Source: Fimbriimonas ginsengisoli Gsoil 348 (GTDB lineage Bacteria; Armatimonadota; Fimbriimonadia; Fimbriimonadales; Fimbriimonadaceae). From it: DNA of 64,000 nucleotides. Below are positions 8,502 through 16,284 of this stretch, one piece after another. The stretch spans positions 2,790,001-2,854,000 of the forward strand of contig NZ_CP007139.1 of assembly GCF_000724625.1 (NCBI RefSeq). The letters are read 5' to 3'. A program made the position numbers and the translations under genes. Within the stretch, counting starts at the first letter, position 1. Each line of letters starts with the position of its first letter. The notes under the pieces are model-generated. The model worked only from the letters and a program-made list of their open reading frames with translations, was not told where the DNA came from and did no database searches.

Positions 8502-9710
8502 ATGATCGAAAACGCCGGACACCCCACAATGCCCCTGTCCGTCAGTAAAGCGATGGTCGCCCTACTGGCCCTCTTGCTCGCTCAATCCAACCTCCTCTCG
8601 GTCGGCGAACACAAACCGTTCTCGCGAATCGAGGACGCCGTCGCTGCCGCCAAGCCGGGCGATACGATCGAAGTCTGGCCGCGCCCTGAGGGCTACTCGC
8701 GAACCGCGGTAAGGATCACCACGTCGCACCTAACGATCCACGGCCTGGGCAAGAAGCGGGTGGCGATCGACGGCGAAGGATTCGAATACAGCGGCGTCGG
8801 TGCCACCCCGCGGGCAATCTTTCAGATCGACCCGGAAGCGGAGGGGGTAACGATCACCGGTTTCGAGCTCCGGGGCGCTCACAATCAATCCCACAACGGC
8901 GCCGGCATCCGGATCAACGCCGCGCGAAACGCAACAGTCGAGAATTGCGACATCCACCACAACGACATGGGGATCATGTCGAACGGCAAGGACGGCGACT
9001 CGCGGGCTGCCGAACACCAAGAAATCACCCTCTGCCGAATTCACGAAAACGGCTCCGCCGCAGAGCCCGGTCAGAACCATAACCTCTACCTTGGCGGCGC
9101 ATCCGTCACTCTGTTTGCCAGCGAAATCTACGGCGCGCTTACCGGCCACAACGTGAAGAGCCGCGCCCACTTCACCCTGATCCGTTCCTGCCACATCTAC
9201 GGCGGCGACAACCGCGCCATCGATCTCGTCGATTCTTGGTACACCGAAGGCCCGAATTCCAACGCGGCCCTCATCGGCAACGTCATCGGGATGAACCCCG
9301 ACGCCGCCGGCAACCGGAACGTCGTCCACTTCGGTCAGGAGCACGGCAAGCGAAACGGCTCGCTTTTCCTGCTGAACAACACGATCGCCACCCCATTCGC
9401 CTCCCCGATCGTGCTCATGGACACTCCGCAGGGCCAAGTTTTCGCCTTCAATAACGACATCAAGAACGACGCCCAAAAGAACCCGGTGCTATTCGAAGTT
9501 GTGGGCGGGGCGAGGCTCACCGCTTTCTCCGGCGGCGCTAACCGAATCACCCCAAACTACCGGCCCTACCCTGCGCTCCTGGGCAAAACCCCCGACCCCA
9601 GAGTCCGGTACATCGACGGAGAAGGCGTCTCGCGCGACGGACGTAGCATGCTGAAATACCGCGACGGCCTGTGGGTCGCCGCCGAGCAACCAATGTTCGG
9701 CGCCCAGTAG
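8502..9710 (+). CDS. Right-handed parallel beta-helix protein, exported
   Basis: A 402-residue protein (or 393 from the ATG at 8529, which puts the hydrophobic signal peptide SKAMVALLALLLAQSN at the N-terminus). Residues ~40-330 are a pectate-lyase-like beta-helix: FSRIEDAVAAAKPGDTIEV, GVTITGFELRGAHNQ, ATVENCDIHHNDMGIMSNG and SLFLLNNTIATPFASPIV show the regular Asn-rich turns of this fold. Such proteins bind or cleave polysaccharides such as pectin, alginate or mannuronan. No catalytic set can be assigned by eye. It is transcribed towards the M1 peptidase gene, with a perfect hairpin between them. Confidence 0.8.
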   Translation: MIENAGHPTMPLSVSKAMVALLALLLAQSNLLSVGEHKPFSRIEDAVAAAKPGDTIEVWPRPEGYSRTAVRITTSHLTIHGLGKKRVAIDGEGFEYSGVGATPRAIFQIDPEAEGVTITGFELRGAHNQSHNGAGIRINAARNATVENCDIHHNDMGIMSNGKDGDSRAAEHQEITLCRIHENGSAAEPGQNHNLYLGGASVTLFASEIYGALTGHNVKSRAHFTLIRSCHIYGGDNRAIDLVDSWYTEGPNSNAALIGNVIGMNPDAAGNRNVVHFGQEHGKRNGSLFLLNNTIATPFASPIVLMDTPQGQVFAFNNDIKNDAQKNPVLFEVVGGARLTAFSGGANRITPNYRPYPALLGKTPDPRVRYIDGEGVSRDGRSMLKYRDGLWVAAEQPMFGAQ

Positions 9711-9735
9711 CGTCGGCGTCCCGCCGATGAACTCG
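9709..9735. repeat. Dispersed hairpin repeat, family B copy
   Basis: GTAGCGTCGGCGTCCCGCCG followed by ATGAACTCG. Related copies are at 14757-14790, 15760-15790, 24598-24624, 54862-54893 and 58199-58226. The core TCGGC..GCCGA is self-complementary. A short family A unit (9740-9762) follows directly. Confidence 0.65.
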
Positions 9736-9797
9736 AACCGTGGCACGGGCGGCCCGCCCGAGTGCGAACCCTCTCTGTCTAACCCGTGTCACATCGC

Positions 9798-9824
9798 GCC
9801 GATGATTCGAAAAAAATCATCGGC
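9798..9824. terminator. Bidirectional terminator-like hairpin
   Basis: A perfect 10-bp stem, GCCGATGATT (9798-9807) pairing with AATCATCGGC (9815-9824), around a 7-base A-rich loop. It sits between the convergent beta-helix (+) and M1 peptidase (-) genes. There is no clear U-tract on either side, so this may be a repeat-derived hairpin acting as a weak terminator. Confidence 0.5.
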
Positions 9825-9837
9825 ACGAGCGCCGACG

Positions 9838-11955
9838 TTACCCGTCCAGCGCGTTCTGAGCCGCCCGCTTGATACGGTCGAAGCGAGAGGGAATCAGGAG
9901 CGCTTTCTTAAACACGTCCGCGTTCCCTATGGCGTCCCACTTCGCCAGAACCTGGATTGCGTTCGTCACGACCTGGATCGGCGCTTGCGGGTTCACCAAC
10001 TCGCGAAGCCGCCGCGTCGTGTCCTGATCCTGCGGCAGCCGCCCGAGCGCCAACACCGCCTCCGCCCGTCGACCGAAGTTCGGGTGGCCGAGCAACTCCG
10101 TAAACAGCGGTCGAAGATCGGCGCGTTCGAGCCCCGCCAGCGGGGCGATGGTGCGGATCGAAGGGAACGGACCGTTATCCGCCCTGACTGCCGCGACCAC
10201 CGCTTGAACCGTGGCGTCGCTCGGTGAGTCGCTCAGCATCCGCCGCATTGCGGTGGTCCGGTCGCTTCCGCTCGGCGAGGCCGCCAAGATCGCCGGAAGC
10301 TCGGCAGGGGACCAATGCAGGTTCGGAATCTCGCGCAGAAAATCGTGATCCGGGTCTAGGACCACCGCTTGTACGGTCCCCGTCACCGGAAGCTCGAACG
10401 TCTCCTCGACCTTGGACAGATGCACCGGATAGCGCGTCATGACCCCACCCGAGATCACGCCAGCTTTCGCCGGGATGTCGTAAACCGGCGTTCCGTCCGC
10501 CGTATTCTGGGTCTGCTTTACCGTGAGCAACGTCTTGCCCCCTTCCTGCTTCCAGGTGTAATCGAGCACCGGGTGCCCCGGCTTCTCGATCCACTGCGCC
10601 CAGAACGGCTCCACGTTGATCCCGGTCGCCTCGGTCATCGCCCGCCGAAGTTGCGCGCTCTCCACCGGAGTGTGCCTCCAAGTCCGCAGGTACAGGTTCA
10701 GCACCGCTAGGAAGTTCTCATCCCCCAAGAATCGGCGAAGCGTATGCAAAATGACCGCCCCTTTCGGATAGGTGTGCGAGTCGAACATCGCGTCCCCGTT
10801 CGGATACATCTTCGTTGACAGTGGCCGCTTATAGCGTCGCGCCTCCGCGAAGTAGGAGGCCATGTTGTCGTCCATCTCGGCGACGTAGGCGCCCACGTTC
10901 CGCGAGTGCTCCGTGTAGAACGCCTCCATAAACGAGGCAAAGCTCTCGTTCAGCCACGTATCGCCCCAATCCTTGCAGGTGACCAGATCGCCGAACCACT
11001 GGTGCGCCATCTCGTGGCTGAGCAGCGAGTCCGCGGTGAAATACCCCGCCCTCGCCTCCGTGATCGACCCCTCGCCCAGCGTGGTGGCGCTCACGTTCTC
11101 CATTCCGCCGCCGAAGTCGTACATGAAGTTCTGGGCGTACTTGGGCCATGCGTATTTCACGCCAAGCGAGTCGGAGAAGAACGTCAGCATGTCCTTCGTG
11201 TGCCCGAACGTGTCGTCGATATACTTCGCCTCGCCGCGAGGAACGACGTACCAGAGGTCGACCCCCTGCCACTTGTCCCGCTTGATGTCGAGCGGTCCCC
11301 CCACCAAGGTTAGTAGGTAGGTTGCATGCGGCTGCGTCATCTTCCAGTGATAGGTGCGCCGGTTCCCTTTGACCGTATTCGAGACGAGCGTTCCGTTTCC
11401 GATCACATTCCAGTCGGCTTGGACCGTGCAAGTCTCTTCGCTCGTGGTCAGGTCGTTCGGATAGTCCCAGGTCGGCGCCCAATCGCTATTGAATTCGGTT
11501 TCGCCTTGCGTCCAAAAACCGACCCGCGTTGCCGGCTGCCCCTCGCGAGTATTGATCCAGTGGAACCCGCCCATCCCGCCGAACGGCTGAGCTCGGCTGT
11601 TCTTCGCGCTGTAGTCGATCGCGATCTGGAACGGCTTCCCCTTCTTGAGTCCGGGAGTCGAGATAAAGAGGTTCCGCCCCTCTCGCCGGTATTTCGCCGG
11701 CTGTCCATCCACCGTGAGCCGCGAAATCTGCAGGACCGGTCCCGCCATCAGCCGAACCTCTGAGATCCCATTCCGAAGCGGCGTCAAGAAGTTGACCGCG
11801 TGGCCCGTAAAGACCCGGTTCGGATAATCGACATCTAAGTTGATCGCGAGATGCGTCAGGTCGCAAGTCCGGTCGAGCGCATAGTGCATCGACGCAACCG
11901 GCGGCGCAAACGGATTCTGCGCCTGTCCCATGAGCAAAGGCAAGAACAACGGCAT
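9838..11955 (-). CDS. M1-family zinc aminopeptidase, exported
   Basis: A 705-residue gluzincin. The short N-terminus MPLFLPLLMGQAQNP looks like a signal peptide. The M1 pattern is complete: the N-terminal beta-sandwich, the exopeptidase motif GGMENVSATT near residue 285, then zinc site HEMAHQWFGDL with the distant Glu in WLNESFASFMEAFY (~310-340). The last ~130 residues are HEAT-like helices. It removes N-terminal residues from peptides, probably in the periplasm or outside. TAACCT (11962-11967) lies 6 bases before the ATG with no Shine-Dalgarno, fitting a leaderless mRNA. A repeat-filled gap of 170 bases separates it from the upstream membrane protein. Confidence 0.93.
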   Translation of the reverse strand: MPLFLPLLMGQAQNPFAPPVASMHYALDRTCDLTHLAINLDVDYPNRVFTGHAVNFLTPLRNGISEVRLMAGPVLQISRLTVDGQPAKYRREGRNLFISTPGLKKGKPFQIAIDYSAKNSRAQPFGGMGGFHWINTREGQPATRVGFWTQGETEFNSDWAPTWDYPNDLTTSEETCTVQADWNVIGNGTLVSNTVKGNRRTYHWKMTQPHATYLLTLVGGPLDIKRDKWQGVDLWYVVPRGEAKYIDDTFGHTKDMLTFFSDSLGVKYAWPKYAQNFMYDFGGGMENVSATTLGEGSITEARAGYFTADSLLSHEMAHQWFGDLVTCKDWGDTWLNESFASFMEAFYTEHSRNVGAYVAEMDDNMASYFAEARRYKRPLSTKMYPNGDAMFDSHTYPKGAVILHTLRRFLGDENFLAVLNLYLRTWRHTPVESAQLRRAMTEATGINVEPFWAQWIEKPGHPVLDYTWKQEGGKTLLTVKQTQNTADGTPVYDIPAKAGVISGGVMTRYPVHLSKVEETFELPVTGTVQAVVLDPDHDFLREIPNLHWSPAELPAILAASPSGSDRTTAMRRMLSDSPSDATVQAVVAAVRADNGPFPSIRTIAPLAGLERADLRPLFTELLGHPNFGRRAEAVLALGRLPQDQDTTRRLRELVNPQAPIQVVTNAIQVLAKWDAIGNADVFKKALLIPSRFDRIKRAAQNALDG

Positions 11956-11978
11956 AACCGTAGGTTACACGATCGTTC

Positions 11979-12071
11979 CGGAGCCCCTCCTCTTGCCGCC
12001 GCGGCTGGAAATGTTGGTCAATCGAGGCCAACCATCGCGAGCGGGAGGAGGAGGGGGTTGGGGGTGGAGGT
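11979..12071. repeat. Dispersed repeat, family E copy 1
   Basis: CCGGAGCCCCTCCTC at the left and GAGGAGGGGGTTGGGGGTGG at the right, flanking a divergent middle; the ends are partly complementary. The same element is at 24459-24514 and, in inverted orientation, at 54921-54993. Confidence 0.65.
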
Positions 12072-12125
12072 TCTGGCAAAGCGACGGCCTCTTGCGAGGG
12101 CCAAGACATTAGCCGAAGTTTCTGA

Positions 12126-13361
12126 CTAACCGGGGCCGCCGACGAAATCGACTTCGACCATGCTCGAGGGGTCGTACCAAACGGTCTCCTCACCGGTATC
12201 GAGCTTCAGGCGCATCGCATTTAATCCGAGGTGGCTTCGGAAGGGCATGTTGGGGGTGAGCGGGGAAGCGATGGCTACGGGCAGACATCTTCCGCGCCGC
12301 AGGAGCATAAGGTTGTCGTTGTCGATGAGGAGCGAATCCCCAAGACCATCCACGAGATCTTTGACTTCTCGGTAATAGCGAATTCCATAGTAAATCAGCC
12401 CAGCGGACGCGGCAAGAAAGACCGCCGACAGGATGGGGGAAACTCCTGAGTCATCCAACGTAAGCGGAATGGCGATGCCGGGCACGAGGAAAATCAGCGA
12501 ACAAAGGGCCACCACAACCGCGGTTCCAACCTTTTCCATCCGCAGATTGACGGCCCGAATGCGATCCGGATAAGCGAAGCAACGTCGTACGGGCAGCGGA
12601 GTCCCGGCTTCGATCGCCCGAAGGCACGGCACCAAGCTGGAAGTGACCGAGGAAGTTAGTTGAACGACCTGTGCCCCAACTTTCGCCGGATCGTAGGCGA
12701 ACGCCGAGATGGCGCTGACGATGCCGACGGCTACCAGAGTCATCCCGGCTAAGGCGGCAAACCCCGCTAACTTGCCAAGTAAAGCCATCATTTCGGTGGA
12801 TGTCTGGTGAAAAGTGATCCCAAGCCAAGCGCCAATGAGCAGCAGGGAACCAAGCCCAAGTCCCGCGACCGCGCGCGCGATATGTCCAGTGCGGGTTCCC
12901 CATTGTCCAGGCACCTCCTGTTCAATTGGCCGACCGGGGGCAAAGGCGGCGATCAAGCCAAGGACATCGCGGCTTCGATGGTTCGCAGGCAGAGGAATCG
13001 TCGCCAATAGCTGCCCATCGTCGCCGAGCAGGGAGATGATCTGAGCCGCGGTTACCTGCCCCTTGAGCCTAAATCGGCGGATGTCGTCCCACGAGGTGGC
13101 TTGAAGAATTTCTCCCCGTCGGGAAACACCGATTTGATCTGCCGAAAAGTGGAGCGATTTCTTCCAACCAGGGAAGAGGTGCTTCCGAAGAACGAAAGCC
13201 GTGGGCCAGGCGATGAGCGCCAAAAAGGCGCTTAGGCCCAGCAGCGTGGGATCGCAGAGGTAGATGACCGGCGGGGACAGAACGAAGACGGCAAGGACAC
13301 AAACGCCTGCGATGCGATCGACCTTTGAATCTATCGGAACGACGACTTCGGCGCTATTCAC
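12126..13361 (-). CDS. Multi-pass membrane protein of unknown function
   Basis: A 411-residue protein with about six hydrophobic segments: ~17-36, 41-59, 165-187, 196-224, 280-302 and 311-332. Between the first pair and the third lies a soluble stretch (SLHFSADQIGVSRRGEILQA) that reads like a PH-like domain as found in bacterial membrane proteins of the YdbT/DUF304 kind; that is only a resemblance. The C-terminus is soluble. It starts with GTG at 13361, 9 bases after the stop of the thioredoxin-like lipoprotein gene, so the two form an operon. No function can be named. Confidence 0.7.
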   Translation of the reverse strand: MNSAEVVVPIDSKVDRIAGVCVLAVFVLSPPVIYLCDPTLLGLSAFLALIAWPTAFVLRKHLFPGWKKSLHFSADQIGVSRRGEILQATSWDDIRRFRLKGQVTAAQIISLLGDDGQLLATIPLPANHRSRDVLGLIAAFAPGRPIEQEVPGQWGTRTGHIARAVAGLGLGSLLLIGAWLGITFHQTSTEMMALLGKLAGFAALAGMTLVAVGIVSAISAFAYDPAKVGAQVVQLTSSVTSSLVPCLRAIEAGTPLPVRRCFAYPDRIRAVNLRMEKVGTAVVVALCSLIFLVPGIAIPLTLDDSGVSPILSAVFLAASAGLIYYGIRYYREVKDLVDGLGDSLLIDNDNLMLLRRGRCLPVAIASPLTPNMPFRSHLGLNAMRLKLDTGEETVWYDPSSMVEVDFVGGPG

Positions 13362-13370
13362 GGTCCTTAT

Positions 13371-14672
13371 CTACAGAACCGCGCCCGCCTTCGCCAACTC
13401 CGACCGAATCTCCTCCTCTGGTCGACCTCCTACGTGGTAAGCCGCCAGATTTCCGTTGGCGTCGATGATCGCCATACACGGGATCGCGGACGCCTTGTAA
13501 GATCGGTGAACGCTCCCGTCCTGGTCCAGGAAGTTGGGCATCGTGTAGTTGTTTTGCTTCATGAACGCGGCCACCGTCTCCCTGGTTTCGTCGCTCACCG
13601 CCATTACCTGAACGTTCTTACCCACGCTCGCCTTGGCGATCTTTTCGGTATCCGGCAGCGCCTCCCGGCACGGGCCACACCACGTCGCCCAGAAGTCGAT
13701 CATCACGACTTTTCCGCGAAGGGAAGAGAGGCTGACCTTCTTTCCATCCAACCCGGTCAACTCGAAATTCGGGGCCGGCTTCCCAATGGGAACCGGCGGC
13801 GCATCGTTCGGACCGGTGGCGGCGTCCTGTACCGGCATACCCTTGGGCGGCGCCGTGTCGAAGGTCGCCGCCACCAACGTCGCGCCCGATTTGATCTCCG
13901 AATAGGTCTCGGTAGTAACGAAGCTCTTCGGGAATTTGCCCTGCTGCTTCATCGCTTCATCCCGGTCTTTGCCGGCCGGCAGTTGGGCGATCTCGGCGTC
14001 CATCACCTTGTGCATCTGCTCGAGCAACGGCGCCGAGTCGTATACCAGGCGGTACACCTTGCCAGTCGTTTTGCCGATCAACGCCTGGACGTTGCCGTAC
14101 TTTTGCTGCCCGTAAAACCTCACGACGCAGGCCGCCTCGCCCCCGGGCGCGGTTTCGTCTGGGCCGAACTGCGGTGCCCCCTTGGCCTCGTCGACAAGCT
14201 GCCCATAGTTGCCCGCTCCCCCGAAAAATTGGTAGAGAAGCGAGCCGCAGAACATCGGATGCCGCATCGTCACCGTCATGGCGTCGCCGATCTTGCTCGG
14301 CGATGGATACCGCGTCGCATGGTCGGAACCGGCACTTGCATACTCCACCAGGTTCTTGCCGTCGGAGACCGCCGTCTGCTGGAACCCGTTCGGAGCCAGC
14401 GCGACGATCTTGAACCGGTTCCCGCCCTGGATAAAAAGCTCGCGATGCTGCTCGCCCGGCGAAGCCTCGCCGTTCGCCTTCGTCGCGAGCGTGGCCTTGG
14501 CCTGAAAGCTCGGCATCGCCGCATACTGGTCCATCGACCACTTGAGGAACGCCTCCGGCGTCTTCCCGCCCACGGCCGCACTCGCACCCGAACCGCTCGC
14601 ACCCGGACCGCGTGAGCACCCCGAAAGTAGGCCGACGCTCACGGCAAAGACAAGAAAAGCGGCAGTGCGCAT
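13371..14672 (-). CDS. TlpA-like thioredoxin lipoprotein with LolA-like N-terminal domain
   Basis: A 433-residue lipoprotein. The signal peptide ends in the lipobox LLSGC (Cys 19), followed by a Gly/Ser/Ala-rich linker. Residues ~40-270 resemble the DUF2092/LolA-type beta-sheet domain found in many exported proteins. Residues ~295-433 are a TlpA/ResA-type thioredoxin domain with active site WATWCGPCREA, preceded by APNFELTGLDGKKVSLSSLRGK. The CxxC pair is intact, so it should act in reduction of disulfides in the envelope. It leads an operon with the membrane protein just downstream. The pairing of a lipid-binding-like domain with a TlpA domain recurs in Planctomycetes and Armatimonadota as I recall. 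Confidence 0.88.
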   Translation of the reverse strand: MRTAAFLVFAVSVGLLSGCSRGPGASGSGASAAVGGKTPEAFLKWSMDQYAAMPSFQAKATLATKANGEASPGEQHRELFIQGGNRFKIVALAPNGFQQTAVSDGKNLVEYASAGSDHATRYPSPSKIGDAMTVTMRHPMFCGSLLYQFFGGAGNYGQLVDEAKGAPQFGPDETAPGGEAACVVRFYGQQKYGNVQALIGKTTGKVYRLVYDSAPLLEQMHKVMDAEIAQLPAGKDRDEAMKQQGKFPKSFVTTETYSEIKSGATLVAATFDTAPPKGMPVQDAATGPNDAPPVPIGKPAPNFELTGLDGKKVSLSSLRGKVVMIDFWATWCGPCREALPDTEKIAKASVGKNVQVMAVSDETRETVAAFMKQNNYTMPNFLDQDGSVHRSYKASAIPCMAIIDANGNLAAYHVGGRPEEEIRSELAKAGAVL

Positions 14673-14756
14673 GCTGTTATTACTCCATTCTCCACGCCAA
14701 GGTGTCAGCGCGGCATATCCGGCGTAAATGGTACCGGCTCGTCGCTCCGCTCCTCG

Positions 14757-14790
14757 TCGTATCGGCTCCCAGCCGATGAACCCAACGGTT
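14757..14790. repeat. Dispersed hairpin repeat, family B copy
   Basis: ATCGGCTCCCAGCCGATGAA continuing CCCA: 24 bases identical to 15765-15788. It forms a short hairpin (ATCGGCT / AGCCGAT). It lies between the TlpA-like lipoprotein gene and the HigBA locus, and the second copy lies on the other side of that locus, so the two copies bracket the TA genes as direct repeats. Confidence 0.7.
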
Positions 14791-14920
14791 CTCGCGGGGT
14801 GGAATCAAAAAAGAAGAGGCCGAGAATCTTCGTTGTACGCCTTTGAGAATCTTAACTCGCGGCCGAGCGCCAAACCTTCAATCATCCATTCTTTTTGCCT
14901 ATCTCTTGACTTCGAACTGG

Positions 14921-14946
14921 CATCTATACCAAAAATGGTATAGATG
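14921..14946. promoter_or_regulatory. Perfect operator-like palindrome over the toxin start codon
   Basis: An 11-bp perfect inverted repeat, CATCTATACCA (14921-14931) and TGGTATAGATG (14936-14946), with a 4-base spacer. The last three bases are the ATG of the toxin gene. TTGACT (14906-14911) lies just upstream as a possible -35. The placement fits an operator bound by the XRE antitoxin or the toxin-antitoxin complex. Confidence 0.65.
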
Positions 14947-15321
14947 AGCAACCCTTTGAAGTCGCTGGTCTGGGTCGCGGCAAGCAAAAAGGATTTCCTC
15001 AAGTTCCCGGCGGAAGCAATTAGGGACATGGGTTATGCACTTTATCTTGCTCAAAGCGGGGATAAGCCTCCTAGCGCGAAACCACTCAAAGGGTTTGGTG
15101 GGGCAAGCGTTTTGGAACTCGTCGAGAACTACGACGGCGACACTTACCGCGCCATTTATACCGTTCGATTTGAAGACGCGGTTTACGTGCTGCATTGCTT
15201 TCAAAAAAAGTCCAAGTCTGGAACCGCGACACCGCAGCAGGATATTGAGCTGGTGAGAAGCAGGTTGCGGACGGCGGAAGAGGAACACATTAGATGGCTA
15301 CAGAAACAGAAGAAAAGATGA
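14944..15321 (+). CDS. RelE/HigB-type toxin (phage Gp49-like)
   Basis: A 125-residue protein of the Gp49-like/HigB group in the RelE superfamily, whose characterised members are ribosome-dependent mRNA endonucleases. Family features are VWVAASKKDFLKFPAEAIRD, AKPLKGFGGASVLELVENYDGDTYRAIYTVRF and YVLHCFQKKSKSG. The C-terminus is Lys/Arg-rich. The toxin gene comes first and overlaps the antitoxin gene by 28 bp, the HigBA order. There is no Shine-Dalgarno, and the ATG lies inside an operator-like palindrome. The two flanking 24-bp direct repeats may mark how the cassette arrived. Confidence 0.88.
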   Translation: MSNPLKSLVWVAASKKDFLKFPAEAIRDMGYALYLAQSGDKPPSAKPLKGFGGASVLELVENYDGDTYRAIYTVRFEDAVYVLHCFQKKSKSGTATPQQDIELVRSRLRTAEEEHIRWLQKQKKR

Positions 15322-15638
15322 TCGACCGCGGTAACAGTGACGTCTTTCATGACCTAGGACTACCCGACGCCGATGAATTGTTGGCGAAGGCTAAACTGGC
15401 TCGGGCCATTTCAGAAGCCGTCCGAGCTCGCAAGATCAGCCAGAGTCAGCTTGCTAGGCTGACTGGCATCGACCAACCGAAGATTTCCCTTCTTATGCGA
15501 GGACGGATTAGCGGCTTCTCTTCGGATCGCCTGATGAATATCCTCACTAAACTTGACCAAGACGTCGTTATCTTCATCCGGCCAAAACCTGACAATCGCG
15601 CCGCCATCGTCAGCGTAGACATGGCACACGGACTCTGA
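15294..15638 (+). CDS. XRE-family antitoxin (HigA-like)
   Basis: A 114-residue protein with an XRE helix-turn-helix at ~40-95: ARAISEAVRARKISQSQLAR, LTGIDQPKISLLMRGRISGF, then SSDRLMNILTKLDQDVVIFIR. This sequence type accompanies Gp49-like toxins. It starts inside the toxin gene (28-bp overlap), so translation is coupled. It should neutralise the toxin and repress the operon through the palindrome at 14921-14946. An internal Met at codon 9 is an alternative start. Confidence 0.9.
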   Translation: MATETEEKMIDRGNSDVFHDLGLPDADELLAKAKLARAISEAVRARKISQSQLARLTGIDQPKISLLMRGRISGFSSDRLMNILTKLDQDVVIFIRPKPDNRAAIVSVDMAHGL

Positions 15639-15759
15639 ACGCCTGGCTCCGTGTCGACGAAAGGAGAGAGTTGGGTGGGGGAGGCAATCCATGCGAAAAC
15701 ACCCGCCGAGGACTCCGAAGGCGGGATATCCTCCCACACTGAGGGTTTTGCCTTCATGC

Positions 15760-15790
15760 GTAGCATCGGCTCCCAGCCGATGAACCCATC
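15760..15790. repeat. Dispersed hairpin repeat, family B copy
   Basis: GTAGCATCGGCTCCCAGCCG then ATGAACCCAT. Twenty-four bases are identical to the copy before the HigBA locus. The rest of the 15639-15861 gap shows no gene. Confidence 0.7.
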
Positions 15791-15861
15791 GTTCCCGGCA
15801 GGTGGGGCCATGATAGGGTTAGTGCTAATCAGGTCGGCGAAGATGGAGCGGGTGAGAAACG

Positions 15862-16275
15862 ATGAGTAGCGGAGCACGTTGGATGCTGGGGTTAAGCTGC
15901 CTTGCATTTGGCGCCGGGTTCGCCTACGCCTCGGCGATGGACATGATCCCGAAGAACGGGTGGATCGGGTGGGTGTTCGCCGCGATCTGCGGCCTTATCG
16001 CGATGAGCTGCATCCCCGGCAAACACGTAGCCGTCACTGGTCGGGTGGTCGGCGGGTTCGTCTTCCTTCTCTGTGCCGTATACGTCGTCAGCGAGATTCG
16101 AAACCCCGGCCCTGGAGGAAACCGCGCGACTCCCAGCCTAAAGAACGCCCTCGCTCTCTTCGCCCTTTGGGGAATGCCCGCCGGATACGTTGCCCTGAGA
16201 GGCGTGTATCCCACCACGGCGCGCCTCGGAAATGTTTTTGGAAAAGAACCTCCGGACGGAAACGGCGTAAATTAA
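15862..16275 (+). CDS. Small four-helix membrane protein, unknown
   Basis: A 137-residue protein with four hydrophobic segments: MLGLSCLAFGAGFAYASAM, GWIGWVFAAICGLIAMSC, VVGGFVFLLCAVYVVSEI and NALALFALWGMPAGYVAL. No catalytic motif or known domain can be recognised. It ends 9 bases before the beta-lactamase/NamZ fusion and may be co-transcribed with it. The function is unknown; a membrane partner for the downstream envelope enzyme is only a guess from position. Confidence 0.65.
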   Translation: MSSGARWMLGLSCLAFGAGFAYASAMDMIPKNGWIGWVFAAICGLIAMSCIPGKHVAVTGRVVGGFVFLLCAVYVVSEIRNPGPGGNRATPSLKNALALFALWGMPAGYVALRGVYPTTARLGNVFGKEPPDGNGVN

Positions 16276-16284
16276 CCTTGCCCC

